A stretch of 5,599 nucleotides of DNA from Acidobacteriota bacterium (GTDB lineage Bacteria > Acidobacteriota > Blastocatellia > Pyrinomonadales > Pyrinomonadaceae): contig SXVE01000011.1 of NCBI GenBank assembly GCA_005790265.1, positions 1-5,599 on the forward strand, written 5' to 3'. The notes under the pieces are model-generated. The model was not told the DNA's origin, did not search any database, and saw nothing but the letters and a program-made list of their open reading frames with translations. Position numbers and translations under genes: made by a program. Position 1 is the stretch's first letter. Each line of letters starts with the position of its first letter. This document shows positions 1-4,353 of the stretch, in pieces.

Positions 1-291
1 CAACCAACGCTCAGTCACATAAGGCATGTTGAGCCGCTGAGCTTCGGCTTCGATGATTTCCTTGGCTTGCTTTTTGGTGGCCACGAAAAGAACCTTGCGA
101 CCGGAACGGACTATGGAACGAATGGCGTTGGAAGCCTCTTCGAGTTTGGCCTGGGTTTGGTTGAGGTCAATCAGATGGATATCGTTCTTCTCCATGAAGA
201 TATACGGAGCCATCTTGGGATGCCACTTGCGCTTGAGGTGTCCAAAGTGAACTCCTGCTTCGAGAAGTTCCTTCATTGTTACTGTAGCCAA
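1..291 (-). CDS. rpsB: 30S ribosomal protein S2, N-terminal 97 codons (partial)
   Basis: S2 is a small-subunit protein that binds late near the head-body junction of the 30S subunit. The visible N-terminus begins (M)ATVTMKELLEAGVHFGH, the usual start of bacterial S2, and continues with KWHPKMAPYIF, DIHLIDLNQT and LFVATKKQA, ending at TERWL, where the frame runs off the window; roughly 60% of the protein is missing. The start is TTG at 291 rather than the ATG at 276. AAGGAGA lies 9 nt before the TTG but 24 nt before the ATG, and family members normally carry the ATVTM residues. The gene follows rpsI by 165 bp. Its codon use differs from the rest of the window: 8 of 10 Lys codons are AAG, and none of 10 Ala codons is GCG. 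The identification is secure. Confidence 0.97.
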   Translation of the reverse strand, partial: MATVTMKELLEAGVHFGHLKRKWHPKMAPYIFMEKNDIHLIDLNQTQAKLEEASNAIRSIVRSGRKVLFVATKKQAKEIIEAEAQRLNMPYVTERWL

Positions 292-300
292 AGTTTAAAA

Positions 301-307
301 TCTCCTT
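301..307 (-). promoter_or_regulatory. Shine-Dalgarno of rpsB
   Basis: AAGGAGA on the minus strand is a near-perfect anti-16S match. Nine nucleotides separate it from the TTG at 291. It is the strongest ribosome binding site in the window and decides the TTG start over the downstream ATG. Confidence 0.85.
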
Positions 308-377
308 AACTTATTGGTTTTTGTACTCGCCGCAGTCAGATTGATAAACCAAAAAACTCCGGCGATGGATTGAATAA

Positions 378-459
378 ATGGATAATTGATAGTGGATAGT
401 TGATAATCTAATAAATTTTCTTGGATTATCAATTATCCATTTTCAACTATTAATTATTA
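378..459. repeat. Heptamer repeat array forming a long imperfect hairpin between rpsI and rpsB
   Basis: On the plus strand, ATGGATA, ATTGATA, GTGGATA and GTTGATA follow in perfect 7-nt register (378-405). After a short AT-rich centre, TTATCAA, TTATCCA, TTTTCAA and CTATTAA follow in the opposite orientation (426-453). The arms pair: ATGGATAATTGATA (378-391) is exactly complementary to 427-440. In the fully extended fold, 381-408 pairs with 424-451 with only a few mismatches and a loop of about 15 nt. The right arm runs into the rpsI stop codon (457-459), so the structure starts at the end of rpsI in the transcript. It lacks the GC-rich stem and U-tract of an intrinsic terminator. It may act in mRNA processing or 3'-end protection, or be a passive repeat. 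Confidence 0.8.
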
Positions 460-849
460 CCGTTTCGAGAACTGGAATCGCGCGCGGGCACCTTTCTGTC
501 CGTATTTCTTACGTTCTTTCTGGCGCGGGTCGCGTGTGACGAGTCCGGCTTTCTTCAAAGCGCCGCGTAAATCCGCGTTGAATTCCATCAGCGCACGCGT
601 GATGCCGTGACGAACCGCACCGGCTTGTCCGGCTGTTCCGCCGCCCTTGACGTTGACTAAAATGTCGAATTTGCCGGCGGTATCAGTCAAACGAAGCGGC
701 TGACGAATAATCATTCGCAACGTTTCGTTCGGAAAATAACCTTCAAACGTGCGACGATTAACTAAAATATCGCCCTTGCCCGGACGAAGATAAACACGCG
801 CCGTCGAAGTTTTGCGGCGACCGGTTCCGTAATATTGAATATCTGCCAT
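457..849 (-). CDS. rpsI: 30S ribosomal protein S9
   Basis: S9 sits in the 30S head, and its C-terminal tail reaches the P-site tRNA. The 130-residue product has the bacterial S9 landmarks: YYGTGRRKTSTARV near the N-terminus, GKGDILVNRR, a central GGGTAGQAGAVRHGITRAL segment, DPRQKERKKYGQKGARA, and the diagnostic C-terminal SKR at residues 128-130. Length is normal for the family. The ATG at 849 gives the expected MADIQYYGTGR start. rplM lies directly upstream, the conserved L13-S9 pairing. There is no Shine-Dalgarno sequence ahead of the start: the space holds an AT-rich heptamer array whose nearest unit ends 10 nt before the ATG. Translation may rely on the unstructured A/U-rich leader, or on coupling to rplM (92 bp away). 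Confidence 0.98.
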   Translation of the reverse strand: MADIQYYGTGRRKTSTARVYLRPGKGDILVNRRTFEGYFPNETLRMIIRQPLRLTDTAGKFDILVNVKGGGTAGQAGAVRHGITRALMEFNADLRGALKKAGLVTRDPRQKERKKYGQKGARARFQFSKR

Positions 850-859
850 AAAATATAAA

Positions 860-928
860 ATTCAAAATTTAAGATTCAAAATTCAAAACTAAAAATTCAG
901 ATATAATCTTGCAATATTAAATTTTGAA
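860..928. repeat. Heptamer repeat array and hairpin in the rplM-rpsI gap
   Basis: Six 7-nt units lie in perfect register on the plus strand at 860-901: ATTCAAA, ATTTAAG, ATTCAAA, ATTCAAA, ACTAAAA, ATTCAGA. Two units of opposite orientation, ATTTTGA and ACGCTGA, lie at 921-934. The ends pair: TTCAAAATTT (861-870) is exactly complementary to 919-928, and the stem extends inward to 876/913 with one mismatch, leaving a loop of about 36 nt. The array fills nearly the whole 92-bp gap and takes the place where the rpsI ribosome binding site would be expected. Confidence 0.75.
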
Positions 929-941
929 CGCTGAACTTGTT

Positions 942-1385
942 TTATTTCGTTTCGATAACAACCGTTTCAGGTTTTTGCGCGGCGTGACGGTGTTCGGCGT
1001 CGGCGTAAACTTTCAGTTTCGCGCCCATTGCTTTGCCGAGTTTCGATTTCGGCAGCATACCTTTAACCGCGAGTTCGATGATGCGTTCCGGTTTGTCCTT
1101 AAACATATCCTTAACGCTCGTTTCGCGCAAACCGCCCGGATAAAGCGTGTGGTAGCGATAAACTTTCTGGTCGTTTTTCGAGCCTTTAAAAATCGCGTGA
1201 CGAGCATTAATAACGACAACGTGATCGCCCATATCCATAAACGGCGTGTATGCCGGATTGTTTTTGCCCGATAAAATGCGGGCAACTTCGGTCGCCAATC
1301 GTCCGACCGTTTTGCCTGCTGCATCAACGACGAACCATTTACGACTTTCCGCTAAACCCTTTCCGCTTGGAAAATAAGTACTCAT
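942..1385 (-). CDS. rplM: 50S ribosomal protein L13
   Basis: L13 is an early-assembly protein of the 50S subunit that binds 23S rRNA. The 147-residue product shows the family's standard blocks in order: KWFVVDAAGKTVGRLATEVA (about residues 16-35), YTPFMDMGDHVVVINA, YPGGLRE, PERIIELAVKGMLPK and LKVYADAEHRHAAQKPE near the C-terminus. Length is typical. The ATG at 1385 yields the expected STYFPSG lead-in; upstream there is only a weak AGTAGG about 5 nt away. rpsI follows after 92 bp. A sigma70-like promoter at 1431-1459 would give a 5' leader of about 40 nt, with a small hairpin near its 5' end. In E. coli the L13-S9 operon is autoregulated by L13; no binding site can be proven here. Confidence 0.98.
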   Translation of the reverse strand: MSTYFPSGKGLAESRKWFVVDAAGKTVGRLATEVARILSGKNNPAYTPFMDMGDHVVVINARHAIFKGSKNDQKVYRYHTLYPGGLRETSVKDMFKDKPERIIELAVKGMLPKSKLGKAMGAKLKVYADAEHRHAAQKPETVVIETK

Positions 1386-1409
1386 ATATGCCTACTATTG
1401 TCTGGAATT

Positions 1410-1425
1410 TTCGCCAAAAAGCGAA
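1410..1425 (-). promoter_or_regulatory. Small hairpin in the rplM leader
   Basis: TTCGC and GCGAA (five base pairs) enclose a 6-nt loop. If transcription starts 6-7 nt after the predicted -10 box, the hairpin lies at or next to the 5' end of the rplM mRNA. It could stabilise the message or form part of an L13-responsive leader. The stem is short and chance is possible. Confidence 0.3.
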
Positions 1426-1430
1426 CCGAT

Positions 1431-1459
1431 AGAATATCGAAAAACCTTGATAGCGTCAA
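1431..1459 (-). promoter_or_regulatory. Sigma70-type promoter of rplM-rpsI
   Basis: On the minus strand, TTGACG (1459-1454; 5 of 6 consensus bases) and TATTCT (1436-1431; 4 of 6) are separated by exactly 17 bp. The predicted start site is near 1424-1427, giving a leader of about 40 nt to the rplM ATG. It lies in the 96-bp gap after the Nudix gene, the natural boundary between the upstream operon and the ribosomal cluster. Confidence 0.65.
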
Positions 1460-1481
1460 GCCGCGATTGATTTTTGTTGGC

Positions 1482-2021
1482 TTATTCGTAAGAAAAGCCA
1501 AACTTCGCGCCCGCTAAAATCAAGCCGATCATCGTTTTCGCGTCAACAATCGCGCCGTTTTTAATCATTGCAAACGCCTGCGGAAAACTGATTCGCTCAA
1601 TCGTCAACAATTCGTCTTCTTCTAAATTCTGCTCGGTTTCCGTCAAATCCGTCGCTAAATAAAGATGCATTTTTTCGGTTAAAAAACCGGGCGAAACGTA
1701 GAATTCCGTCAATTTTTCAACAGTTTTCGCCGTGACGCCGATTTCTTCTTCGAGTTCGCGTTGCGCTCCCGTTTGCGGATCTTCGTCTAAATTCAGAGTT
1801 CCGGCAGGAATTTCCAGCAAATAATCGCCCGCCGCGTGCCGGTATTGCCGCACGAGCGCGACGGTTTGGTCGGCGAAAACCGGAATAATTACGGCGCTGC
1901 CTTTGTGCGCGACGATTTCGCGTTTGTATTCGATGTCGCCGTCTTTAACCGACGCTTCGTGAACGTCGAAAATTTTTCCTTGATAAATGTCTTTGGTCGA
2001 AATAACTTGCGGTTTATCCAT
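1482..2021 (-). CDS. nudF: Nudix hydrolase, ADP-ribose pyrophosphatase type
   Basis: This cytosolic Mg-dependent enzyme probably cleaves ADP-ribose to AMP and ribose 5-phosphate. The 179-residue product has a perfect Nudix box GX5EX7REUXEEXGU at residues 74-96 (G74, E80, R88, E89, E92, E93, G95). An N-terminal beta region carries the phrase VALVRQYRHAAGDYLLEIPAG typical of NudF/YqkG-like proteins. Pro111, 15 residues after the box in the phrase VSPGFLTEK, is the feature associated with ADP-ribose pyrophosphatases rather than with other Nudix subfamilies. The family is certain; the substrate is inferred, and other nucleoside diphosphate sugars are possible. The gene starts 42 bp after the short UDG gene. 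The ATG at 2021 has no clear Shine-Dalgarno sequence, so it may be read as part of the upstream operon. Confidence 0.93.
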   Translation of the reverse strand: MDKPQVISTKDIYQGKIFDVHEASVKDGDIEYKREIVAHKGSAVIIPVFADQTVALVRQYRHAAGDYLLEIPAGTLNLDEDPQTGAQRELEEEIGVTAKTVEKLTEFYVSPGFLTEKMHLYLATDLTETEQNLEEDELLTIERISFPQAFAMIKNGAIVDAKTMIGLILAGAKFGFSYE

Positions 2022-2063
2022 AAAAATCTGTTTGAAAAATTGATTGCTGAAAAGATTTTGATT

Positions 2064-2660
2064 CTATTTTTGCTTGTTCAAAAAATCGCGCACCTGTTTC
2101 ATATCGTCCCACACCTCGCGCTTTTTCGTCGGATCGCGCAGCAAATACGCCGGGTTAAACGTCGGCATCAGCATCAAACCGTTCGCTTCGTGAAATTCGC
2201 CGCGTACTTTGGAAATCGGCTGTTTCGTATTCAATAACGCTTTCGTCGGCGTATTTCCAAGCAGTAAAACAACTTTCGGTTTAACGACGGCGAGTTCGCG
2301 CCAAACATACGGCGCGAAAAATTTCATCAATTCCGGCGTGATTTCGTCGCCGCCGGAAATATATTTGACGATATTCGTTAAATAAGTGTTCGAGCGATTG
2401 AGCCCGATTGACGCAAGAATTCGATTTAAAAGATCGCCGGTCGGACCTTGAAAAGGCTTTTCCGCATCCGCATCCGGCGGTCCCGGCGATTCGCCGACGA
2501 CGGCAATTTCCGCGTTCGGCTCGCCCTGCGAAAAAACGAAAAAACGATTTGCCAATTCGGGAATCATCTTCGCTTTCTCGATCATCTCGCGCTTAATTTC
2601 CTCAAGCGTTTCATTCGGCGCGGACAATTCCCATCCGCCGTTAAACAAATCGTTCTGCAT
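2064..2660 (-). CDS. Uracil-DNA glycosylase-family protein lacking Fe-S cysteines
   Basis: This 198-residue protein is a UDG-superfamily member and a paralogue of the longer UDG at 3310-4320. It aligns with residues 139-336 of that protein almost without gaps; in the last 31 aligned positions 26 are identical. Motif 1 reads GESPGPPDADAEKPFQG (56-72), keeping the Glu and the PF, and LTNI (94-97) keeps the Asn. The second motif, normally HPAYLLR, is NPAYLLR with Asn169 in place of His. The protein contains no cysteine: the positions of the four cluster ligands hold Lys29, Met32, Tyr100 and about Phe115. It therefore cannot hold the [4Fe-4S] cluster typical of family 4. The frame is intact and substitutions are mostly conservative, so it is not an obvious pseudogene. 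It may be a glycosylase with altered specificity or a non-catalytic DNA-binding relative. Its ATG directly follows the toxin stop codon. Confidence 0.85.
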   Translation of the reverse strand: MQNDLFNGGWELSAPNETLEEIKREMIEKAKMIPELANRFFVFSQGEPNAEIAVVGESPGPPDADAEKPFQGPTGDLLNRILASIGLNRSNTYLTNIVKYISGGDEITPELMKFFAPYVWRELAVVKPKVVLLLGNTPTKALLNTKQPISKVRGEFHEANGLMLMPTFNPAYLLRDPTKKREVWDDMKQVRDFLNKQK

Positions 2661-3053
2661 TTAATTTTCCGTCGCGACAATCCAGCCCGCAAATCTTTCT
2701 TCGACCGCCTCACGCGTCAATTCGCTCGCAGCGATAGCGAGAAAAAGCTCGGCAATTTCATCATTCGTCGCATTTAGTTTCGTACCGTTCAAATTCAAAA
2801 ATAATTCCGCAACAACGGAGGCAATTCGTTTGTTGCCGTCAACGAATGCGTGCGCCTGCGATAAATGATAAGCAAAAGTCGCGGCGAGTTTGGCAAGATC
2901 GTCGGTTTCATAATTATAACGATTTTCCGCCGCCTTCAACGCCGATTCCAAGCCGCCCGCGTCACGTAAACCGTCGCTGCCGCCGGTCGCTTTGATAATT
3001 TCAGCGTGAATCAGTAAAACTTCATCAAAGTCGGGAAAGAAAAATTCGCTCAT
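2661..3053 (-). CDS. doc: Doc-type Fic-domain toxin (death-on-curing family)
   Basis: Doc toxins are Fic-fold enzymes; the phage P1 protein phosphorylates elongation factor Tu and stops translation. The 130-residue product has the Doc core motif HAFVDGNKR (His68, Phe70, Asp72, Asn74, Lys75, Arg76), matching the HxFxDxNKR form of Doc rather than the HxFxEGNGR form of AMP-transferring Fic proteins. The N-terminal phrase GLRDAGGLESAL (28-39) is also typical. Length is close to the P1 protein (126 residues). All catalytic residues are present, so activity is plausible. The start overlaps the antitoxin stop by ATGA, implying translational coupling. The stop codon is followed at once by the ATG of a UDG-family gene, so the toxin sits inside a longer operon. 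The target is inferred from the family. Confidence 0.93.
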   Translation of the reverse strand: MSEFFFPDFDEVLLIHAEIIKATGGSDGLRDAGGLESALKAAENRYNYETDDLAKLAATFAYHLSQAHAFVDGNKRIASVVAELFLNLNGTKLNATNDEIAELFLAIAASELTREAVEERFAGWIVATEN

Positions 3054-3286
3054 TCGTGTCCTTTGCCAAGTTCGATCAAAGCCGATTTTCGCCGTTCGAT
3101 AATATCGCGAGTCGCATTTAAAATCGCTTTCTTCCGGTCGTTTTTTACAAAATGCAAAACGATTTCGTCATCATCATTTTTTGAAATTTCTACTTTGACT
3201 CCTTCATCAACTCCGAGTTTTTCAAGTTCGGCGCGCGGAATCGAAATCGTATTCAAGTTTTCGTTGTTCGCAACTAAAGTCAACAT
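3050..3286 (-). CDS. AbrB/MazE-type antitoxin of the Doc toxin
   Basis: The 78-residue product has a SpoVT/AbrB-like N-terminal half: NTISIPRAELEKLGVDEGVKV (12-32) is the typical strand-IPRA-helix-'LG-x-x-G-x-x-V' pattern of swapped-hairpin DNA-binding dimers. The charged helical C-terminus, with ATRDIIERRKSALIELGKGHE at 58-78, is the likely toxin-neutralising part. It presumably binds its own promoter region and masks the Doc active site, by analogy with other toxin-antitoxin pairs. I chose the ATG at 3286 over a TTG at 3307 because GAGGAA lies 7-8 nt upstream and the AbrB fold begins right after it. It starts 23 bp after the long UDG gene and overlaps doc by 4 nt. The pairing is inferred from position; P1 Doc itself is paired with the unrelated-looking Phd. 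Confidence 0.85.
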   Translation of the reverse strand: MLTLVANNENLNTISIPRAELEKLGVDEGVKVEISKNDDDEIVLHFVKNDRKKAILNATRDIIERRKSALIELGKGHE

Positions 3287-3293
3287 AAAAATA

Positions 3294-3299
3294 TTCCTC
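3294..3299 (-). promoter_or_regulatory. Shine-Dalgarno of the antitoxin gene
   Basis: GAGGAA on the minus strand lies 7 nt before the ATG at 3286. It supports that start over the upstream in-frame TTG and gives the antitoxin a much better ribosome binding site than the toxin, as expected when antitoxin must exceed toxin. Confidence 0.7.
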
Positions 3300-3309
3300 A
3301 CCGTCAATT

Positions 3310-4320
3310 TTACTGCAATTTATTCAATTCATCGCGCACTTTTTTCATATCTTCCCAGACTTCGCGTTTTTTTGACGGGTCGCGCAACAAGTAAGCCGGA
3401 TGAAACGTCGGCATTACTTTGACGCCGAAATAATCCTGAAATTCGCCGCGAATTTTGGTGATGCCGACTTTTGTTTCGAGCAGATTTTGACACGCCGTAT
3501 TTCCCAAAACAACGATGATCTTCGGACGGACAATCGCGATTTCACGCAGTAAAAAAGGTTTACAAGTTTTCGCTTCGGGCAGCGTCGGCGTGCGATTTCC
3601 CGGCGGGCGGCAACGATTGATGTTGCCGACGAAAACCATTTCGCGTTTCAAACCGATTGATTCGATGATTTTATTCAAAAGCTGACCGGAACGCCCGACA
3701 AACGGAACGCCTTGCGCGTCTTCATCCGCGCCCGGCGCTTCGCCGACAAACATCAAATCGGCTTGTTGGTTGCCGGTGCTGTGAACGATTTTTGTGCGTC
3801 CTTCGTGCAAAGGGCAGCGCGTGCAATTGCCAATGTCGGCGCGAATTTCTTCGAGCGTTTCGTTTGATTCGGCTAAAGTCGGTTTGAAATCGCCGAACAA
3901 AGAATCCTGCGGAACTTCTTCGGTTGGTATGTTTGCCATTTCTTTTTCTCTTGATGCGATTGGTTTATTATTGTTTGTAAAACTTGAAAACGTTGAAGTT
4001 CGCTTCGGCAGCGACGGCAAACGCGAAAGTTTCGTTGATTCTAAAAGACTGCGCCGCGTATTTTTCGTTTCGTCGGATTCGGCTTTCAATATCGGTTCCG
4101 CCGCTTTTTTCAAAATCTCGACGTCGGGAATAAACCTTTCCAATCTTTGCTGAGAAATTTCCGTCGCCGAATTTTGAGTTTTAAGTTTTGAATCTTGAAC
4201 CGCGAACCGCGAATCATCAAATTCCGGCAGCTCGACCGCGAAATTTTCCGCGCCGAGTTCCTGCAAATAAAGAATTTGCTCTTTTACATCCGCCAACAAT
4301 GCCGAAAATTCGCTGTTCAC
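3310..4320 (-). CDS. Uracil-DNA glycosylase, family 4 (Fe-S), with long N-terminal extension
   Basis: The enzyme removes uracil from DNA to begin base excision repair. In the 336-residue product the catalytic domain fills about residues 153-336. Cluster ligands are Cys166 and Cys169 (NCTRC), Cys237 (NRCRPPGNRTP) and Cys253, spaced as in family 4 [4Fe-4S] enzymes. Motif 1 is GEAPGADEDAQGVPFVGRSG (193-212), and motif 2 is HPAYLLR with His307. Residues 1-150 form an extension: a helical start (LLADVKEQILYLQELG), a stretch encoded by heptamer repeats (37-50), and a Ser/Thr/Lys-rich probably disordered part (about 80-127). The start is GTG at 4320. An internal ATG at residue 128 would still give a complete enzyme, but the N-terminal helix resembles relatives as I recall them. 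It lies 27 bp after coaBC and 23 bp before the antitoxin. Confidence 0.94.
   Translation of the reverse strand: MNSEFSALLADVKEQILYLQELGAENFAVELPEFDDSRFAVQDSKLKTQNSATEISQQRLERFIPDVEILKKAAEPILKAESDETKNTRRSLLESTKLSRLPSLPKRTSTFSSFTNNNKPIASREKEMANIPTEEVPQDSLFGDFKPTLAESNETLEEIRADIGNCTRCPLHEGRTKIVHSTGNQQADLMFVGEAPGADEDAQGVPFVGRSGQLLNKIIESIGLKREMVFVGNINRCRPPGNRTPTLPEAKTCKPFLLREIAIVRPKIIVVLGNTACQNLLETKVGITKIRGEFQDYFGVKVMPTFHPAYLLRDPSKKREVWEDMKKVRDELNKLQ
4171..4212. repeat. In-frame heptamer array inside the long UDG gene
   Basis: Six 7-nt units in perfect register on the plus strand: ATTTTGA, GTTTTAA, GTTTTGA, ATCTTGA, ACCGCGA, ACCGCGA. The 42 bp add 14 codons with no frameshift and encode residues 37-50 (SRFAVQDSKLKTQN) of the non-catalytic extension. 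Unlike the coaBC array, no arm of opposite orientation is seen nearby. The last two units have diverged to a GC-rich form. Confidence 0.75.
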
Positions 4321-4323
4321 CTT

Positions 4324-4353
4324 TTTACTTTTTTACCTTTTAACTTTTTACTT
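4324..4353. repeat. T-rich heptamer-like array at the coaBC-UDG junction
   Basis: TTACCTT, TTAACTT and TTTACTT follow in 7-nt register at 4333-4353, with a further TTTACTT at 4324-4330 offset by two bases. The array fills the 27-bp gap between the coaBC stop and the UDG GTG and includes the coaBC stop codon. On the mRNA it is purine-rich (AAAAGG, AAAAAGG) and may give weak ribosome binding for the GTG start. Low complexity makes this the least certain array. Confidence 0.5.

Noticed and set aside
400..432. Possible rpsB promoter TTGATA (432-427), 16 bp, TAGATT (410-405) on the minus strand
   Set aside because: The boxes fall inside AT-rich heptamer repeats where such matches are expected by chance. 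rpsB could also be transcribed from the rplM promoter.
902..907. Perfect TATAAT
   Set aside because: It is on the plus strand, pointing into the 3' end of rplM on the antisense side, with no good -35 box at the right distance and no plus-strand gene.
924..1274. Plus-strand open frames of 60-147 codons opposite rplM, the Nudix gene, the UDG genes and coaBC
   Set aside because: They are antisense shadows of well-identified minus-strand genes, have no recognisable domains, and are rich in Arg/Phe as expected from the complement of Glu/Lys/Ala codons.
2022..2063. Heptamer array or terminator in the gap between the short UDG and Nudix genes
   Set aside because: The gap is AT-rich, with TTGA-like words, but they do not keep a 7-nt register, and no stem followed by a U-tract is visible.
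2064..2660. Short UDG gene as a pseudogene
   Set aside because: The frame is intact and full-length for the domain, substitutions against the paralogue are mostly conservative, and the C-terminal block is strongly kept despite silent-site divergence.
3287..3307. Longer antitoxin starting at TTG 3307
   Set aside because: No ribosome binding site precedes the TTG, whereas GAGGAA lies at proper distance before the ATG at 3286, and the extra residues do not belong to the AbrB fold.
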